Origin: Branchiostoma floridae | Lineage: Eukaryota; Chordata; Leptocardii; Amphioxiformes; Branchiostomatidae | NCBI RefSeq assembly: GCF_000003815.2 | Contig: NC_049997.1 | Coordinates: forward strand, 6,850,168-6,914,167 | Direction of reading: 5' to 3' | Length of the DNA: 64,000 nucleotides | Shown here: positions 61,601 to 64,000 of the stretch, in pieces | Position numbering within the stretch: the first letter of the stretch is position 1 | Layout: every line of letters begins with the position of its first letter | The notes under the pieces: generated by a model | Database searches by the model: none | The model's input: only the letters and a program-made list of their open reading frames with translations | Told to the model about the DNA's origin: nothing | Made by a program: the position numbers and the translations under genes

Positions 61601-61976
61601 GAAATCTCCATCTTCCTAGATACACATCATGCTACAAAGATTCTGCAACCGATACACATACAAGTAGTCTGGCCTCTGCCAATTCACGCCCATTCAAACA
61701 GACAAAAGGAAAGCCCTTCTCTGTTTACTAAGAGCGGTTCTTGTAAACGGACCACCAACCGCCACTGACACAAATCTTGTCATGTCTGTCTCTTGGATTA
61801 ACGTACTTACCTCTCAAATCTCGGGGGTTAACTCACCCAGAACATCTCTCCTTCATATCTAAGACTGTTAGCACTATATTCTTAGGAAAAAGGGATTCGC
61901 AAAAAGTCAAGAAAGGGTAAAAATCGTCGAAAATGTCCAACTTACCGAAGGACTGACCACTTGAAGCTGCCGCCAT
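49647..61976 (-). CDS. DEPDC7: DEP domain-containing protein 7
   Basis: Eleven exons join in phase: 61946-61976, 60832-61043, 59187-59284, 58855-58917, 58436-58608, 57309-57501, 56623-56840, 54506-54648, 53455-53662, the optional cassette 52705-52731, and 49647-49843. Without the cassette the product is 511 residues, the length of human DEPDC7. The DEP domain covers about residues 11-95 (FKATQIWNGIIHHL, RRHRRGLKYHQHCFTGADAV, FGACDITRMKVIRLCQ). The C-terminal half carries the helical DEPDC1/7-type region (TLVKLLTIVELPLLDGIL, KLAQAVKALQLVLLLLPSE, ELRRLLRFMALCS). A serine-rich acidic linker lies between. The family is linked in vertebrates to CARMA-dependent NF-kB signalling; that role here is inference. 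DEPDC4 is the alternative name, but length and the neighbouring TCP11L1 favour DEPDC7. Exons 2, 7 and 8 have partial tandem copies in the downstream introns. Confidence 0.92.
50552..52681. mobile_element. GGCCTAGG-ended element split by a nested insertion
   Basis: The outer termini TTAGGCCTAGGAAAAAAA and CCCTAGGCCTTA match the uninterrupted copy at 14871-15261. The interior is broken at 50717 by a CAGGGTTCTAGC element. It lies in the last DEPDC7 intron. Confidence 0.8.
50717..52461. mobile_element. Long CAGGGTTCTAGC element, copy 3
   Basis: The termini CAGGGTTCTAGC and GCTAGAACCCTG are flanked by CTATC (50712-50716 and 52462-52466). At 1745 bp it is far longer than copies 1 and 2, and it carries a GCGAGGGCGCGAAGCGACCG segment near 50780. 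I could not recognise a transposase in its short frames. Confidence 0.8.
52705..52731 (-). other. Possible 27-nt cassette exon of DEPDC7
   Basis: An intact TTACAG acceptor and GTACCT donor bracket 27 nt that would add nine in-frame residues (VAGRNPSLP). It is optional: skipping also keeps frame and gives the family length. Confidence 0.35.
54162..54460 (-). repeat. Three decoy copies of DEPDC7 exon 8 donor edge
   Basis: Exon-like ends lie at about 54163, 54277 and 54389, against the true end at 54506. Each copy holds about 65 bp of the exon (the FMALCSTNTQLLFHNK codons). The farthest copy has lost its GT donor; the other two keep GTGA. Units are about 115 bp and include CATACGTACGATCATCAT. 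Confidence 0.9.
54930..56622 (-). repeat. Array of eleven decoy copies of DEPDC7 exon 7 donor edge
   Basis: Copies of about 70 bp of the exon 7 end (the LLTNRLFDVHVAVLGLI codons) start near 54967, 55114, 55259, 55402, 55558, 55694, 55846, 55977, 56158, 56299 and 56478. The true exon ends at 56623. Most keep the donor GTTAGTTTCTCAG. The linkers are runs of CATGTGATAATCATGTGATG. The unit is about 140-180 bp, and the copied exon parts contain occasional substitutions and short deletions. Confidence 0.95.
59640..60534. mobile_element. pogo/Tigger-like non-autonomous element
   Basis: The termini CAGTCAAACCTGTCTATAGC and, inverted, CAGTCAAACCTGTATTAGCG are flanked by TA on both sides. The subterminal regions repeat GTGGCCACTATAGAGAGGTG-like motifs. 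It is 895 bp without a transposase and sits next to a decoy DEPDC7 exon 2 donor. Confidence 0.9.
60541..60805 (-). repeat. Two decoy copies of DEPDC7 exon 2 donor edge
   Basis: About 100 bp of the end of exon 2 (the LLMYLQDNSFQFGACDITRM codons) with its GTACGT donor is repeated, with exon-like ends near 60542 and 60704. The true end is 60832. The copied exon parts remain open and almost unchanged. Confidence 0.92.
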
Positions 61977-62323
61977 CGTTCTTAGTTTTCCCGTCGTGCA
62001 GTTCGTGGGATGAGTAATTATCGCGAAATCTCGCGAGACTTTGTCGTTCGAGATGGTGAAGGCCCAAAAACGCAACTCATAGTTACGTTTCCTTTTGAAC
62101 GTTAAATGACCTATATTGCCATATTTAACGTATCACATTCAATTTCAAAATATAATGATTATATTTTGACATGATTTTGACAACAAGGTAGTATAAGTCA
62201 GTTTAAAAATGCTTTGGCGTTTGGAACATCTTAATAGTCGAACAGCGTTTGGTGCGCGCATCGCTACACGCCGGTGAGAGAAAAATCTAGAAACATCCAC
62301 CAGCACCGTTACCAGCTAGCAAA
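61977..62323. promoter_or_regulatory. Probable bidirectional promoter of DEPDC7 and a plus-strand gene
   Basis: About 350 bp lie between the DEPDC7 start and the candidate ATG at 62324. A CTCGCGAGAC-type element (ATCTCGCGAGACTTT near 62028) is the kind found in TATA-less bidirectional vertebrate promoters. Confidence 0.4.
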
Positions 62324-62326
62324 ATG
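62240..62326 (+). other. Candidate first exon of a plus-strand gene leaving the window
   Basis: The ATG at 62324-62326 is preceded by AGCAAA and followed immediately by GTACGT, a good donor. An exon ending right after its start codon is common in ribosomal-protein-type and other short housekeeping genes. It faces the DEPDC7 start about 350 bp away. No convincing second exon was found before 64000, so the gene cannot be named. Confidence 0.25.
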
Positions 62327-64000
62327 GTACGTTTTGATGAATATTTTCAACTTTCCTCACTACAATAACCTTAAGCTGTTACTAGTGTATTACCCTGTAT
62401 CCTCAGATTTTTAGGTTTTATGGATTTTGCTTATTTTTTCCGCGTGAAATTTGTGCAGTGCACGTGGGGCAACTGCATGTCTTTCTTTGGTGCCCCCCTC
62501 CCCATCACTTTTTCCTCAACAAAAATTCTGTAATTTTTGGCGTGTGCACAAAGTTGGTCACATTTCCTACCTCTGTATCAAAATTTGTGTCCTTGGGTAA
62601 AGGCACACGCCACTGGAAGCTTTTTGGGTTGTGCTGAGAACGTTCTGAGAATGTTCTAGAAAGAACCAGACTGCTGTCCAAATTTGGACATGAATAATTT
62701 TTTTTATTGCACAAGATGTCTGTAAAAATGTGGCTTTGTGCTAAAAAAATATTTTACCTTAAGTTCACACTGACAGTACTCACATTTTAAGGTGAGCTGA
62801 AACTGGGAGTTTGGGCATCTCAGAGCTCGCTGTTAAAACAACACAAGTAGTGCAGTGCAAGAGTCTGTGGAAATGTTCTCGGATATTAATATTATTATGT
62901 ACTACTACAACTAGTAAGTTCGTAGTTAGAGTCCACTCTGAGCCACCACAAGTATTTGACGATTTACAGTACAAATGTAGTAAGGCATGTAAATTTGTTT
63001 GGTTGCAATATGAAATGCTCGACCTCAAAGTTAAACTCAAAGCAGCCTACTCAAAATTTAAAACATATTCGATATTAAAAGTGACGGAATGTATGTCCTC
63101 AAAAAGGCTATAGGACTGTGAGAGTTTGTATTCCACAGGCCACCTTCCTGCACACCCGTGCCTTACTGTAATCACTCCTACAGGGTTGGGTTCAGCCCAG
63201 CCTGGTAGTGTGAACATGTCAGTGTAGGTGGTGCAAAGGAAGGAGAGAAACTGTCCACTCACTCCAGACATGGGAACGAGGACCTCTTTCTTAATGTCCA
63301 CTGACTGTACCTGTCTGGAGATGGCACAGATTTAACTTCTTCTTCTTTGGATTCAGGCATCTGCCTTCAACTGATTGAAGATTATGCTGCCTGTAATGTG
63401 AAGGTCTACTGCAAAGCGTGGAAAGAAACTGAGTGGAAAGAAACTTCATCTTTTGAACACAAGAATTCTCTGGGGAAAAAAAGGACTGGAACTTAGTTTA
63501 TCACAGTTTGTGGCTGAGGCTAAAAGTAAAACTGTTCACTATTGTAAGACCATATTGGAAAATCACAGGGAGAAGAAGAACAACATCACGTAAGAATTGC
63601 ATGAGTGAAGACTGGAATTCTACAGGCCTGAAGCAAGGCTGTAAAAGCCTAGAACTTTATTACTCACTTTACTTTTTGCCGGGGCGCCGCAGGCGCCCGG
63701 CTTTGTCCCCGGTTTAATGGTTCGTCCTTGGATGGGTCTGCTATGGTCGCAAAATGTACCGTGCGTTTTTACGACAATTCTCAGCCCTTCTCAGCCCTTC
63801 AAATAAACGCAATGTACCGTGCGTTTTTACGACAATTCTCAGCCCTTCTTAGCCCTTCAAATAAACGTTGTAAGAATACTGTTTATCCATGACCTCTACT
63901 CGTACAGAAAACATTGCAGCGCTCATTAGCAAAGTCTAGGAAAGGGGAATGTTTCTTGATTTGCAGAAAAACACTGGTCATGTAACATTTGAGGAGTTGT
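62327..64000 (+). other. Unassigned stretch at the window end
   Basis: No convincing exon is found. A palindromic GCCGGGGCGCCGCAGGCGCC occurs at 63678, and a two-unit repeat of about 60 bp (AATGTACCGTGCGTTTTTAC) at 63753-63868. This may be the first intron of the gene starting at 62324. Confidence 0.4.

Noticed and set aside
63355..63420. Acceptor-like TTTGGATTCAG as second exon for the ATG at 62324
   Set aside because: Joining gives MASAFN and then a stop, so it cannot be the coding continuation.

Overview
The window looks like cephalochordate (amphioxus, Branchiostoma-type) nuclear DNA. It holds intron-rich deuterostome genes with GT-AG junctions and phase-consistent exons. Their proteins resemble vertebrate single-copy genes, and the introns are packed with non-autonomous DNA transposons and minisatellites. 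No bacterial, organellar or viral gene set is present. The species call is inference. Positions 47957-48478 are an assembly gap.

Layout. ARFGAP2/3 (minus, 133-12904, 14 coding exons). TCP11L1 (plus, 17573-24773, 10 coding exons). ACTR6/ARP6 (minus, 28655-37545, 10 exons). TMEM258 (plus, 37687-40690, three coding exons, the first probably only the ATG). A divergent pair of single-exon DIPK2/DIA1-family kinase-like genes follows (minus 42055-43377; plus 45287-46601, with a one-base frameshift). Last is DEPDC7 (minus, 49647-61976, 11 coding exons plus a possible 27-nt cassette). A candidate first exon of another plus-strand gene lies at 62324. The multi-exon genes alternate in orientation, giving three head-to-head promoter regions (about 12.9, 37.6 and 62.1 kb) and tail-to-tail gene ends between them.

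Function. The neighbours do not form one pathway. They cover COPI/Golgi traffic (ARFGAP2/3), H2A.Z chromatin remodelling (ACTR6), N-glycosylation in the ER (TMEM258), a DEP-domain signalling protein (DEPDC7), a Tcp11-domain protein (TCP11L1) and secretory-pathway pseudokinases (DIPK2-like). Human ACTR6 sits beside DEPDC4, and TCP11L1 beside DEPDC7, so the window looks like the ancestral, unduplicated version of a vertebrate paralogon.

Most striking signal. At ten exon ends in four genes, the exon edge together with its splice site has been copied in tandem into the adjoining intron, from one to eleven extra times. At several of these the copies alternate with a palindromic CATGTGATCACATG-type minisatellite. 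The intact exon always survives at the far side of the array, so each gene remains readable. The most extreme case is DEPDC7 exon 7, with eleven decoy donor edges over 1.6 kb. The introns also hold two large foldback elements with CACCCC termini and clean 5- or 6-bp target duplications, several hAT-like and pogo/Tigger-like non-autonomous elements, a nested insertion, and an inverted segmental duplication carrying the kinase pair.
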